64,000 bases of DNA from Coix lacryma-jobi var. lacryma-jobi (lineage: Eukaryota > Streptophyta > Magnoliopsida > Poales > Poaceae): NCBI GenBank assembly GCA_009763385.1, contig CM019824.1, forward strand, positions 110,998,660 to 111,062,659. The letters are read 5' to 3'. The translations under genes and the position numbers were made by a program. Numbering within the stretch: the stretch's first letter is position 1; every line of letters starts with the position of its first letter. This document shows positions 21,070-33,300 of this stretch, in pieces. Under the pieces are notes generated by a model. The model ran no database searches, was not told the DNA's origin, and worked only from the letters and a program-made list of their open reading frames with translations.

Positions 21070-22390
21070 CACGCCCACCTTTTCGGCCCAACCGGCCTTT
21101 CGGCCCAGCTCAACCCGCGCCTGCTCGCCAGCGCTCGCCCGCGCGGCGCGCGCTGCCGCCGCTGACACGCCGCGCCGTACGCCGGCCGCAAGCGCCGCGT
21201 GGCCGGCGATCTCTGCGAAAAATCTCGCGCGGCCACTCCCTCTCCGATCCTTCTCCACGCGATCACGCAAGCAATCGGCTTCGCCCACTCCGCGCTCGCC
21301 AAGCCTGCCGAGCCCCTCGTCGACCGCACCCTGTCTCGCCCGCCGCGCCGCCGTGGCCCCCGCCGCGACTGGCCGTCCGCCGCTCCGCCGAGACCAAAAC
21401 CCGAGCGCCTCCCTCTCTCCGCTGTCTCACTCTCATTTCGCACACACCCGCCTGCTCTCTCTCCCTCTCCTCTCCCGCGAACACGCCGAGCACTTCACTG
21501 CTCGCCGTCGTTCGGCACCGAAGAACCGCACCACCATTCCGCCCTAGCCGAGCCACCACCTGCCGATTAACCTCGGCCACCACCCCGCTATCATCCAGAC
21601 CACACGGTGCGCACCTCCGCACCACCCACCGAGCCTCGCTGACGTCGGAGTCCGAGGAGCCCCGCCGCGGACGCCATCAGCGCCGTCCGGAGCTCGCGAC
21701 TGTTCTTCCCCGACCGAAGCTCCTCCGCTCCTCTCCTTCGTCCTCGAGCTTCACCGAGCCAAGGCAAGGTGAGAACGCCGACTAGCTTCAACGCTACCGC
21801 TCTCTCCCACCTCTTCTTCCTCGGCCGAACGCCATGGCCGCCGCCGCGGCCATGCACGAGGCCAAGCTCCCCTGGAGCCATCCGAGCCAAACCAACCCAC
21901 TCACGTAGCTCCCTAGGGTTCACAAAGCACTGTGCACGCGCCAATTTGGCCGGCGACCGCCGGACACGGCCTAGCCGAGCCCCGCCACCGTCCGCCATGG
22001 CCGCTCGCGTGGCCAAGCTTCCTCGGAGCTTCCCGAGCCAAGCCGAGCCATCCGATAGCCTCCCTAGGGCTCGAGTAAGCCTATGCCTTCCCCAATTTCA
22101 CCGGCGACCGCCGGAAACAGCGTAGCCGTGTGTCACCGCCGCCGTTCGCCACCGCTCGCCGCCGGCACGCTTCGGTCACCCTCTGGCCAAGCCGACCCCA
22201 CCGCTGGATGCGCCTCGTCGAGCCGAGTCTATCGAGCCTAGCCTCACTGCCGGCGACCTCACCGTCGACGAGCTTTCGCCGGTCAACACCTTTCCCTGCT
22301 TCGCCCTCTCTGACGCGTGGGTCCCGTTGACCAGCGGACCCCGCGCGTCAGTCACAGCCGGTCCATGGACCACGTTCACGCAGGCCAGCC
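21070..22390. other. GC-rich, CpG-dense block within the Tekay LTR
   Basis: A sharp change from AT-rich flanks to a strongly GC-rich, C-biased stretch. It includes a partly tandem organisation (two copies of a unit with GGCCGGCGACCGCCGGA or GGCGACCGCCGGAAAC). Overlapping open frames on both strands are an effect of base composition. Confidence 0.7.
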
Positions 22391-24695
22391 GGGAAGATTC
22401 AAATATGTTTCCCTTTTTGTTTTATTTTCCAGAAATGCTTGTTATTTTTGTGTAGCTCGTTTTAAAAGTCCAAATAAAGTACTTTCAGTTTTGTTAGCTT
22501 GTTTATGAGTAGATCTATCATGGAAAAATATGAAAGTATTTTTGGTGAAAGTTTTTATTACTGTTTTTATTTGATTCAGTTTGTGAGCTTTTGTTTAGAT
22601 AAATAGAAATAGGTGTTTTCTGGTTGAGTTAATTCATGGTAAAATTTGTGTATGTTTCTTATCATGATTTGCACCTCTGAAAAATATATACTGCACTATT
22701 TATGTGGAAAAAGTTTCTGTTATGATTAAAAGTCCTTTTTGGCTGTTTTCTTAGAATAAATATTAAGGTGTTTTATATGTCGAAATAAAATGTGGGAAAA
22801 AATTGTGAAGTCTCTGTATGGCATGTTCAGACTAAGAAAAATGTTAAGCATGAGCTGTTGTATGGAAGAATCTGAAGTTGCTTTACAACTGTACTTTTCT
22901 ATGTTTTCCTTTGGAAATTCATGTAAGAAATAATATAATGTTTCTGTTCATGAAATCTTCCTTGATAAATATGAAATGTGAAGTAGAATCTGGGAAAAAT
23001 ATGAAAATGAGTTTAGCCCCTTTTTCCAGTAGGGTTGTAGTTCAAATGGTTTAAATTGGAATAGATTTGTTTATTTTGTGTAGGCTTGCATGTTTATGCT
23101 CTGACAGCAAGTTTTCTACAATAGAATGTTTATGAGTAGTTGAAGCTAGGAAAATTATAAAATCTGCTGTTGAACACTTTTTGTGTAAAAAGTTAGTTCA
23201 AAGCACCTTTTTGAGCAGGTTATTTGTTATTTTTATATCTGCAGTTCTCTATATTATTTCTGGCTGAAAATTATTCAGTAAAGTCCAGCAGATGCCATTT
23301 GCCTTCTGGAATTTTTGTGGATTTTTCTGAGTCCAGAAAAATGCACTTGCAGTTCAAACTTAAATTTCTTTTGAATTATTAAATAAGAAATAGGTGGATT
23401 AATGAAATTGTTTTATGAGATAATTAAGTGTTTACCTCAATGTCAAAAATGGTTCAACAAGTTGGTTTTGTTGGTTTGCAAGAAATATTTACACTCATAC
23501 CACCTCATCTCACACTACGCATTATTTATTTATTATTTTCAACCGCATTGCAATAGGATCGATAGTTCAGGAGCAAGACGTGGAGCAGGAGACAAGCGCC
23601 GAGCAGGAGATCCCGGAACTGCATCAAGCCAAGGAAGTCGACCCCGCGGCCGACACTAACCTGCCTGAGTGCCCCTCCCACGAGGCCTCAGTCTTCTCTC
23701 AAGGCAAGCCCCGGAGCATATTAAGCCTCCTACCCTTTGCAATTAAAATTACTTGAGTCCTTTTATATTGTGATGCATTAGGTTTAGGAGTTGGAATGAA
23801 ACCTACTTGCTGCATTACCATTCCTTGGTTATTGATTAATATCTACCTTGTTATCCTGTTATTTATTTACAATGTAGAATTGCTTAGCTTCCTTAATAAA
23901 AGTAGTAGTTAAGAATATTCCCGTAATACCCTGATGGGTAGTTACCGGATCACGGTTGGCTATATTTGCTATCGTGGAAAAGAACCTGAGTAGTAATGAA
24001 ATACGGTCAGCTAGAAGGCAAGGCACCAAGTTGGAACTTGGGTGCAGTCCGTCCGTTGGATCGTGTAGGTTTGTATCGATGTTGGCCCTCGTTCATTTTT
24101 GAACGCGCCCTTTTACTTAGGGATACGTCGGTGCCGTAATCATCGACCCCAAAGCCGGTTAGAAGCTGTTCGGGCCGATTTCGACCCGTGTCGCGCCCTC
24201 TTGTATGGAAATTGCGATCTGCCGCATGAGGCCATCGCCAGGTTCCAATTGGGCGGTCCGTGCTTGAACCGCGACGATTACCACCACGAACAAGCGTCGA
24301 GCGGTTGCCCAATGCATGGACCCGACGGGGAAAGTGTGGGCTGGTATTAAAGGTCTTTCAACAGCTGGTTTGGAATTCGATTCGAGTCGCCGTCTCCCCC
24401 GGTTAGTGGGAAACTATGGCGAGCTTCACCACGATACAACTCCATGTGATGTTTTAAAGGTTCAACTAAAAATATGGATAAGTCAACTGGATATGGTTAT
24501 ATTATTGTTTGTTAGCCTCAGGTGTGTGCAATAGTTCAGGTGCAAACCTAGAGTAAAGAAATAGGTCTAAAAATGACAGCTCAGCAATATCATTAAATCC
24601 TCACTTATCTTAATTGAGCTTTTCGCAACTAAAGATCCCAGATCCACCCAAAAAGGCCTTGCATACCCTTGGTGTCTTTATTTTCAGTTGGACGG

Positions 24696-24748
24696 GTAAG
24701 TCTAGCTGAGTACATTCCTGTACTCAGGGTTTATCCCGTTTGTTGCAG
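24696..24748 (+). other. Splice-like GT...AG interval with a perfect hairpin in the Tekay LTR
   Basis: GGGTAAGT (donor-like) is followed by TGAGTACA-TTCC-TGTACTCA (8-bp perfect stem, 24707-24726) and then TTTGTTGCAG before ATGGCCAGG. At 53 nt the interval is short for a plant intron, so either site may pair with a distant partner. The 3' LTR copy keeps it with one change in the loop region (near 50125-50150). Confidence 0.5.
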
Positions 24749-25240
24749 ATGGCCAGGTCTACTTTGGCTATTGTAAGCACTGCCTCTACCCGGTGGAAGG
24801 TGATGAGGAGTAGGCCCAGGGCAGGGTCGTCTAGAAGCTTCCCCTTTTCTTTTGCTGGTCTGAGACTCCTAGTGGCACATTATCTAAAAAGGGAAGAGTG
24901 AGTTGTGTTGAGTTGGATTTGTCAAACAATGTTTCATTCGGACCACATGTGTAGTGGTCGTGTTTCAAACTTATTTAAGCTTCCGCACTTTTAAATTTGG
25001 TATTGTAATAACTCTGTTCTAAATTCGCACTCTGATACTTTAAATTCGGTTTCGTTCTCTGTGATGTATCTTTGCGAATGTAATTCCTGAACAATGCGAT
25101 CCTGTATGTTGTACGGTGATAGAAATACTTCGAGATTTCCGGACTACCGGGGTTATATGGGTTCAAGTATGAGTCGAAGTCAGACAGATTTGACTAAGAC
25201 GGTACTTGAGCTCTTATAATCAGGACGGTTCCGCCACAGT

Positions 25241-25256
25241 TGGTATCGGAGCATGG
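25241..25256 (+). promoter_or_regulatory. Primer-binding site of the Tekay element
   Basis: TGGTATCGGAGCATGG starts two bases after the 5' LTR. It resembles the tRNA-Met-initiator site (TGGTATCAGAGC...) common to chromoviruses, with one G for A. Confidence 0.8.
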
Positions 25257-25581
25257 TTCAAGTGATTACCTCCGTAAAGAGCTATTTTTGAACTAAAATG
25301 GGTGTTTCAAAACTATTTTCAATTACTAAGTGTGCCTAGTCTCGTCCTTAAGCCCTATACTAGGATTCAGGTGGTTTAACTGCTAACAGGGTTCAGGGTT
25401 TTGCTTCATGCTGGATCTTTATTTGCTAGTCCATTCTCGGGAAAAGAGAATGCGTCGATCGCGAAAATATGCATAAAATGATTTTGTGAGATATGAGAGC
25501 ATGACCGTCCAACCGTCGGTCTAGGTGAGAGTTCTTATACCAAGTATGTGCGAGCTCCACGCAGACACATATGAGGGTATC
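25257..25581 (+). other. Tekay leader, left part
   Basis: Noncoding, and ends at the Tat-2 target site GTATC. It continues at 39838. No gene seen. Confidence 0.7.
25577..25581. repeat. Target-site duplication GTATC of Tat-2 (left copy)
   Basis: Repeated at 39833-39837. Confidence 0.93.
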
Positions 25582-27018
25582 TGTTAACACATAATTTTTG
25601 CACTATGACAAGTAGGCCAGCCCAGTGCAGGGTCAGAGAAATCACCGCCTGAGGGGATTCGGCAGATGGCGGGCGCGGTCGGCTAACTTAGTAGGTTCGG
25701 CAAGGCTGTGGAGGCGACTGGTCAATGGCGAGCGAATTCGGCAATGTGACGCTGCGGTCGGCTACCTCAAGCCAAGTCGGTTTGCATCAGAAGATGACAA
25801 ATGCGGCATGTCAAGAAGATTTAGCGATGGGGATCTCGTCATTTTAGTGCATGCCGGTTATTAAAGGAAGCTTGGAGCAGAAGGCATCATGTTTTTGATA
25901 GTTTCCTAATTTTATCGTTGTAATCGTGTCCTTCTAGGACTCAGAGAACACCAGGGTATAAATATAAACCCTGAGACTATTGTAACAGGGGGTACACAAT
26001 CAATACAACCAAACCGGCACCGTGCCGTCTTCGAGTCCAAGTCGTGTCGTCGTGTTCTTCGAGAGGAGCCATCGACCCTTCGACCTCCGTAAGTCCCGAC
26101 AACCTTGCTATTATGCCTAGTATCGTGCGGCGGACTTAGGCATGATGCAAGTAGTCTCGTTTGTTGGTAATGGTCGTGCGGCGGATCATTACTCGATGAT
26201 CGGGAAGTCTTGGTTTATGATAAGATTACGAGTAAGTACCGTGCGGCAGGCACTTACTTGGTAACCTTAGCATAAACAAGATAGTTATCGGCTCTATTAG
26301 GTTTGGCAAGATCTAATAGATTCATCAAGTTACCTTGTGTTATATGTCTTTTTACGTTTATTCCGTTGTAACACTTTATTGCCTAATCTAGATCTTGATC
26401 GGTTCGGCTCTGTCTTTTATAGATCTATCTTGTTCTTTCATACTCATTATTGTAAAGTCTTCCATGCAGTAGATCTATTATCCGTAATAGCCGATTTGAT
26501 CATATCTAGATTGCCACGTGGTGAGGGTTCATGCATGTTAAGTATGTTTGATCTATGACAAGGCTAGGTGTCGTGCGGCAGGCGCAGGCTTTAGATTAGT
26601 TTAATTATGCTCGGTTTGCATGTTCAATCCCCATGGATCCCAACTCGGTTGCACAATCGAGATTGGTTAAACTACAATTCATAGTTAATATATCATGCAA
26701 GTACAATTCTCATGCAAACGTATTCGGCAACTTGTTACTCACGTAACTTAGTTCATACTGCCGAATGATCCTTAAATCTGTTGGCAGATAGCTTTCATAG
26801 CTATATGTCGTCGTAAGTGGCTTCAGGGCCGTACATCTTGGAACTGTCTGGTCATACCCGGCATGTTCCAGCTTTGTGTTTAACAGTTTATCTCCTTTGT
26901 TAGTTGCAGGGCAAACTGACTGGCACGCATCGGACTCCTGAGAACCTGGGCCACGTTTGAAGCTAGCTTCTCCGGCTTGCTGTGTGATTGGCACAGTGCG
27001 TCACTTTTGGTGCCAACA
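25582..27018 (+). repeat. Tat-2 5' LTR (1437 bp)
   Basis: TGTTAACACATAA...GTGCCAACA. The TATA box is at 25957-25964. It matches 38396-39832 with about nine substitutions and no length difference. Confidence 0.97.
25957..25964 (+). promoter_or_regulatory. TATA box of the Tat-2 5' LTR
   Basis: TATAAATA, followed about 30 bp later by the probable transcript start. Conserved at 38771-38778 in the 3' LTR. Confidence 0.75.
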
Positions 27019-27025
27019 CACATTT

Positions 27026-27043
27026 TGGCACGCCCGGTGGGAC
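27026..27043 (+). promoter_or_regulatory. Primer-binding site of Tat-2
   Basis: TGGCACGCCCGGTGGGAC begins seven bases after the LTR and starts with TGG, the complement of a tRNA 3' CCA. I cannot name the tRNA with confidence. Confidence 0.65.
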
Positions 27044-27060
27044 ACCTTTTTCCTGGAACA

Positions 27061-30000
27061 ATGATTGAAGTCATTGAAACTAAAACCAGCAATAAGGCGG
27101 AGCTCATGCGGATACAATTCGCCGAGCTACCCGACGAGTACAAAGAGCAGGTGCTTAACGCTTGCGCCGAATTTCAGGCCAAGTGCTTAGAAGCCTTCTC
27201 CAAGAACAAGAGTGGAAAGGTCCGCCGTCTGCATGATTTGCCGAAGCCCGTTCAGCTCAACCCAACTAATCCCGGGGATGAGGAGGCAGTGCTGAAGATG
27301 ACTAACATGGTCAATGAAGCTGTCTCTGGCACCATCGGCCGCATGCATGGAGCGTTTCTCAACACCTTCCGCACCATCATGATCGCCCAATTCGGCCCCA
27401 AGGCTGACGAGCTTATGGAGGCGGAGTTTGGCCGTATAGCAGGACCACATCTATTCAACCTGCCGAATCACCTTAGGGGGGCAAGAGCTACTGGCGAAGA
27501 GACCACGCCCGGGGCTCAATCGAGCGGGCTGACCGTTCAAGAGAAACAGACGCCAGAGGGCCGATTGCCGACCATGGGTCAGTTCACGATCGGCGCCAGG
27601 GGTCAACCGCCAGAGTCAACACGTAGGATCTCCCCGCAAACCTGCAGGCTCATAAAGGACTACTACGGAAACGGGTACCACGAGATGCTTGAGCCTCACA
27701 ACATAGAGGGCGCCCCACATCCGGGATATGGGAAGTCAACGGCCGAAAAGACTACCGACTCTAATGTCGATGTCATGTTGGAAAAGATGGCGGACATGAT
27801 GCAACGCACTTTCGGCCTGAAGCCTAAGGGCACTCATGCTTACAGGTCTCCGTTCCCTGAATGGTTCCACCGTGTGGCCCTGCCTCCCAGAGTCAAAGTA
27901 CCGACAGATCTGTCCAAGTTCTCCAGTCTAGACGACACTAGCACGGTGGAGCACATCAGTCGTTATCTGCTCCAGCTTGGAGAGGCCAATACCGAGGATG
28001 CCTTCAGGGTTCGGTACTTCCCGTCATCGCTCACTGGGCCGACGTTCGCTTGGTTCACGTCTCTGCCGCCGGGCTCTATTCTCTCTTGGGCAGACTTGGA
28101 GCAAAAGTTCCATACGCACTTCTACACGGGTACCAAAGAGAAGAAGCTGGTGGACATCATGTACGTGCGACAGAGGCCAAATGAGACACCGCAGGACTAC
28201 CTGCGCAGGTTTAGGGAAGTCAAGAGCGAGTGCTTCGGCATGTACTTGCCGGACGACCAGCTTCCACCATTGGCCGTGGCAGGCATGCTCCCGAGCATCA
28301 GAGACAAGCTCTTCGGCCAGGAGTTTGAGGACCTGGGTCATCTCTCTCGCCGGCTGAATGAAATGACTATCCAAGCACAAGGCTTCCGGAGGGAAGGGCG
28401 CTTCCAGAAGGACAATGTCGCGGCCCAGATGTATCAGGCTTTCCTGGACGAAGCCGATGACTATACCGATGCCGAAGATGAGGTGGCCGCTGCAGAGCTC
28501 AACTGGGACAAAGAGCCGACCCAGGCCAACAAGCAATGGCTGCGCCAACAGAAGGGGGCATACGACTTCGACGTCACCAAGGACGACAAGCTCTTCGAGT
28601 TTCTGGTCGCCGAAGGGAGAGTCAGGCTACCCCCGGATCACCCGATGCTGCGTCCTGGAGGGGTTAAGGACAAGAAGTACTGCGGCTTTCATAACACTAA
28701 CACTCATTCTATTAATGATTGCCGTGTGTTCAGGACAAGGATCCAGAAGGCCATCCAGGACGGACACATCAAGTTCAATGGCAAGATGAAGATCGATGCC
28801 AACCCCTTCGCCCAGAACGCCGTGTTCTTCTCAGTGAACATGGTAGCTCCGGAGGATCCCAGAGGCAAGGGCAAAGTCAAAGTCCTCACCTCCGACAAGG
28901 CGCGCGAATCTGGCGCAGTGGATCCTGATCGGCAAATCACTGGCGATGAGCTCCGGCAGCGCGCCCAAGCCACGAATAGTCGATACGAGCACGGAGAGTC
29001 ATCTTCCAGGCGCAGGCCTACCCACAGGGATCTCCTTAACAAGTGGCGCCGGCAAAATGAGAAAGAGCATAGGCATCTCCAACGCGAAGAGCGAGAACTC
29101 GCGCAGGAATACTAGCGTGAGGACGGTCACACGGAAGAGCACCGGTATCGTCTGGAGGAGAGGGCTTACCATAGAGAACAGGCCCATCGCTGGGAGCAAG
29201 AACGCCGCCAAGAGCGGGAGCAAGCTCACTGGGGCTGCCCGTTCTTCCGCCACTGCTGGAACGAAGGCTTGAAACTGCCTGCCGTCACCAACTGCCCCGA
29301 ATGCAGCGATCAGTACAAGGGGTATAGGCAGGATCAGGTCAACCGTCGTCCCATCCATGAAAGGTTGGGAGCACGCATCCCAGTGGACGATCGGCGCCTA
29401 AAAATGAGAAGCCCGGATCGGCGAGCCAAAAGATATGCCGACCAGGAGTGGGTGCACCACCAAGATGACAGCGAGGAGGCACAACCCCGCCCATATAGGT
29501 GGCAAAAGGGGCAGTGGTGCCCGCCAGGACTCAGAAAGAGCCAGAAAAGGAGGGTGCAGCGCCTTCGGAATAGGGAGTTGGAAGAAGCAGCTGCCAATAG
29601 GAAGAAGCAAGAGTGGCGCCCGAAGGAAAAACCAGACGACACTGACAAAGTTGCTGACGTGGCCGTGACTTTCTTCCTTCCCCTGGAATTCATGGCTCCT
29701 ACCGGCCAGGGGGCACAGGACGAGGCGTATTCGGACTCTGACGAGGCCGAGCACGACGAGCTCGCAGCACAGCTCGTGTTGTCTCAGAAGGCAGCATTTG
29801 ACAAGCCAGCCAAGCATCGGCATTTAAAGCCGTTGTATGTCAAGGGGTACCTCAACGGAAAGCCGCTGACCAAGATGTTTGTCGATGGCGGCGCAACGAT
29901 CAACATCATGCCTTACGCCACCTTCAGAAAGCTGGGCATGAATGATGAAGATCTGCTCAAAACGGACATGATACTCCGTGACTTTGCCGGCAATCCCTCT

Positions 30001-30354
30001 GACACTCGGGGTGCCGTGCACGTGGAACTAATGATTGGATCCAAAACGCTCATCACGACCTTCTTTGTCATTGATGGCAAGGGGGCATATAGCGTGCTTT
30101 TGGGCAGGGATTGGATCCATGCCAACTGCTGCATACCTTCGACCATGCACCAAATACTCATTCAGTGGGTTGGAGACAACATCGAGATTGTCCAAGCTGA
30201 CGACTCAGTGAGTGTTGCTACCATTGAGCCCACTTACTGGGAATTCGACGGAGTAGATTGCTTCTCCGATCGTGTGTGGGGAGAAAGTCCTGTCAACGTC
30301 TACGGTAGGGATCAACAGCCGATCCAAGCAATCGGCTCTCAGAGCTTCTTTTAG
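27061..30354 (+). pseudogene. Tat-2 gag and protease, interrupted by an in-frame TAG
   Basis: From the ATG at 27061 the frame runs 684 codons to a TAG at 29113-29115, then stays open in the same frame to the TAG at 30352. An earlier in-frame ATG at 26977 lies within the LTR and is less likely. The gag domain covers about residues 280-480 (WADLEQKFHTHFY, PNETPQDYLRRFREVKSE). A Cys/His motif (YCGFHNTNTHSINDC) lies near 540-555. After the stop come a charged, Arg/Glu-rich stretch, a zinc-knuckle-like CPFFRHCWNEG...NCPEC, and the aspartic protease (FVDGGATINIMPY, catalytic Asp codon 29884-29886, then LLGRDWIHANCC). The TAG fits a single C to T change in a Gln codon. Confidence 0.88.
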
Positions 30355-33300
30355 ATGGATAACCCATCCGACAACAGCGAGGGCAAACTGGGACGTGGCT
30401 TCACGTCGGCCGACGAGTTGGAAGAGGTGGATGTTGGTGACGCAAGTAAGAAGAAGCCGATGTTTGTAAGTTCCAGCTTAGACCTTGATTTCAGAGTGCA
30501 ATTAGTAGATCTTCTAAAAGAGTTCAAAGATTGTTTCGCTTGGGACTACACAGAAATGCCCGAATTAGATCGGTCCATCGTTGAGCATAAATTGCCGATC
30601 AAACCCGAGTATCGCCCATATAAACAACCTCCACGTAGGATCTACAAGGAAGAGGTGTTGGCCGACGTGAAAAAGGAAGTGGAAAGATTACTAGAAGCTA
30701 ATTTCATTCGGCCATGTCGATATGCGGACTGGATCTCCAATATTGTCCCGGTGTACAAGAAGAACGGGAAGATGAGAGTCTGCATCGACTTCAGAAACCT
30801 CAACAAAGCCACTCCTATGGACGGTTATCCAATGCCAGTGGCCGATTTGCTAATAGATGCTTCGGCCGGTTTTGAAATTATAAGCTTTATGGACGGCAAT
30901 GCGGGTTACAACCAGATCTTCATGGCTGCAGAAGACGTGGCAAAGACCGCCTTCAGGTGCCCTGGCCATATATGTTTGTTTGAATGGATTGTCATGACCT
31001 TTGGTTTGAAAAATGCCGGTGCTACTTACCAGCGAGCCATGAATTACATATTTCATGAGTTGATCGGCAAAATCGTAGAGATATACATTGATGACGTGGT
31101 GGTCAAGTCGGGAAGCAAAGAAAGACACTTAGCCAATTTAAGGAAGACCCTGGAGTGCACAAGGAAACACGGTTTGAAGATGAATCCAACCAAGTGCGCA
31201 TTTGGGGTGTCGGCCGGTGAGTTTCTGGGATTCTTGGTCCACAAAAGAGGCATTGAGATTGGCAAAAAGAGCATGGAAGCAATTGACAAGGTAGTGCCGC
31301 CGACCAATCTCAAAGAACTGCAATCACTGCTCGGCAAGATCAACTTTGTCAGAAGGTTCATATCCAACTTGTCCGAGCGCGTGCTACCATTCTCTCCACT
31401 GTTGAAACTCAAGAAAGACCAGGAGTTCGTGTGGGGGTGACGTGCAACAAAAGGCTTTTGATGAAATCAAAGAATACATGAAGGCGCCACCAGTGTTGGT
31501 TCCTCCACAACTCGACAAGCCTTTCAAGTTGTACGTGGCGGCCGACCACCTAACAATAGGGTCGGCCCTCATGCAAGAATTCGAAGGGAAAGAGAGAGTC
31601 GTCACCTATCTTAGCCGAAGGCTATTGGACCCCGAAATGTGGTATTCGGCTACGGAAAAGTTGTGCTTGTGCGTTTTCTATTCCTGTACCAAGTTTCGAC
31701 ACTATCTATTGAATGCCGAATGCATGGTAGTATCAGAGTTTGATGTAATCAAGCACATGTTATCAATGCCGATTTTAAGTGGAAGGATCGGTAAATGGGT
31801 TTTAGCTCTTTCTGAATTTGATTTGCGTTTTGAATCGGCAAAGGCTGTTAAAGGCCAGATTATGGCTGATTTCGTCACTCACCATCGTGATCCTAACGCT
31901 AACATAGTAACCATTGCCCCCTGGGCATTGTTTTTTGATGGATCATCGTGTAGCAAAGGTGGTGGAGTCGGGATCATGTTGATTTCTCCCAAGGGGGCAC
32001 CCTTCAAATACTCTATACCGATCGAGTACCCGGTGACTAATAATCAAGTAGAGTATGAGGCACTGCTTCGAGGATTGCGGTTGCTTGTGGACATTAAGGC
32101 AGATGTCGTGGAGGTCTTCGGTGACTCGGAGTTGGTGATCACGCAGCTGACGGGTGAGTACGAGTGCAAAAATGACACGCTGCAGGAATATCTCGAAGGT
32201 TGCCAAGAGCTCCTTAAATAGTTTCGATCAGCAACCTTGCAACATATTCCTAGGGGGCAAAACGAAGAAGCAAACCAGTTGGCTCAGGCAGCATCCGGGT
32301 ATAGGGAGAATCAAAACATTTTTGCACTAGAGGAAGAGCAAACAACCCCAGAAGATGATCAAGTAATCCCAAGTGATAATCAGGCAATTGAAGACTGGAG
32401 AGACAACATTGCCGATTACCTCAGGAATCCATCCAGAAAAGTATCCCAAAAACTCAGGTACAAGGCTCTTAAGTTTACGCTCTTGGACAATCAATTGTAC
32501 TACAAATCCATAGATGGGGTTTTGCTTAAGTGCCTGAACCAAGACGGGGCTAGGAAACTGATGTATGAGGTGCACGAAGGCGTATGTGGTGCACACCAGT
32601 CGGCTCACCGTATGAGATGGATAATCAGGAGGACTGGATATTTTTGGCCGACTATGCTCGAAGATTGCTTTGAATACTACAGAGGTTGTCAGGATTGCCA
32701 GCGGTTCGGCAATGTGCAAAGGGCCCCAGCATCGGCCATGAATCCAATCATTAAGCCTTGGCCTTTCAGAGGATGGGGCATTGATTTGATCGGCCAGATC
32801 CACCCTCCATCTAGCAAGGGACATAAGTTTGTTCTGTTGGCCACGGATTATTTCACTAAGTGGGTTGAAGCCATCCCATTGAAGAAGGTGACGTCAGAGA
32901 ACATGGTGTCCTTCGTCAGGGAACATATCATTTATCGATTCGGCATTCCTCAGTCCATCACTACCGATCAGGGAACTCAGTTCACTTCCTCGGAGTTTTG
33001 TGACTTTGCCGAAGGGATGGGGATTAAGCTCTATAATTCCTCTCCTTATTATGCACAGGCCAATGGACAGGCAGAGGCTTCTAACAAAATCATGATTAAA
33101 ATCATTCAAAAGAAGATCGAAGAGAAACCTAAAAGGTGGCACTTGGTACTCAACGAAGCTTTGTGGGCTTACCGAATGGCTTGTCATGGGTCGACTCAGA
33201 CGTCACCATACGAGTTGGTCTATGGGCATCACGCAGTGCTACCATGGGAGTTGCAATCGGGGTCAAGACGAGTTACATTGCAGAACGATCTTGCCAAAGA

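Larger units (their letters stand above)
20590..25238 (+). repeat. Tekay 5' LTR (4649 bp)
   Basis: It starts TGTGACACCCTAGTGTCA (an inverted repeat) and ends CCGCCACA. Sections: AT-rich start; a GC-rich block (about 21070-22390) with two diverged tandem copies of a 190-bp unit (around 21830-22020 and 22000-22160); an AT-rich middle (22390-23540); and a 3' part with a conserved hairpin (24707-24726). Open frames in the GC-rich block run on both strands at once and differ between the two LTRs, so I do not regard them as genes. Confidence 0.92.

Noticed and set aside
20925..21785. Long frames in the GC-rich LTR block (also 46339-47214 and those on the opposite strand)
   Set aside because: They overlap on both strands, are Pro/Arg/Ser-rich from base composition, differ between the two LTRs and contain no domain.
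26977..27060. Upstream ATG of Tat-2 gag
   Set aside because: It lies within the LTR, and the frame would then cross the primer-binding site. The ATG at 27061 is the first after the primer site.
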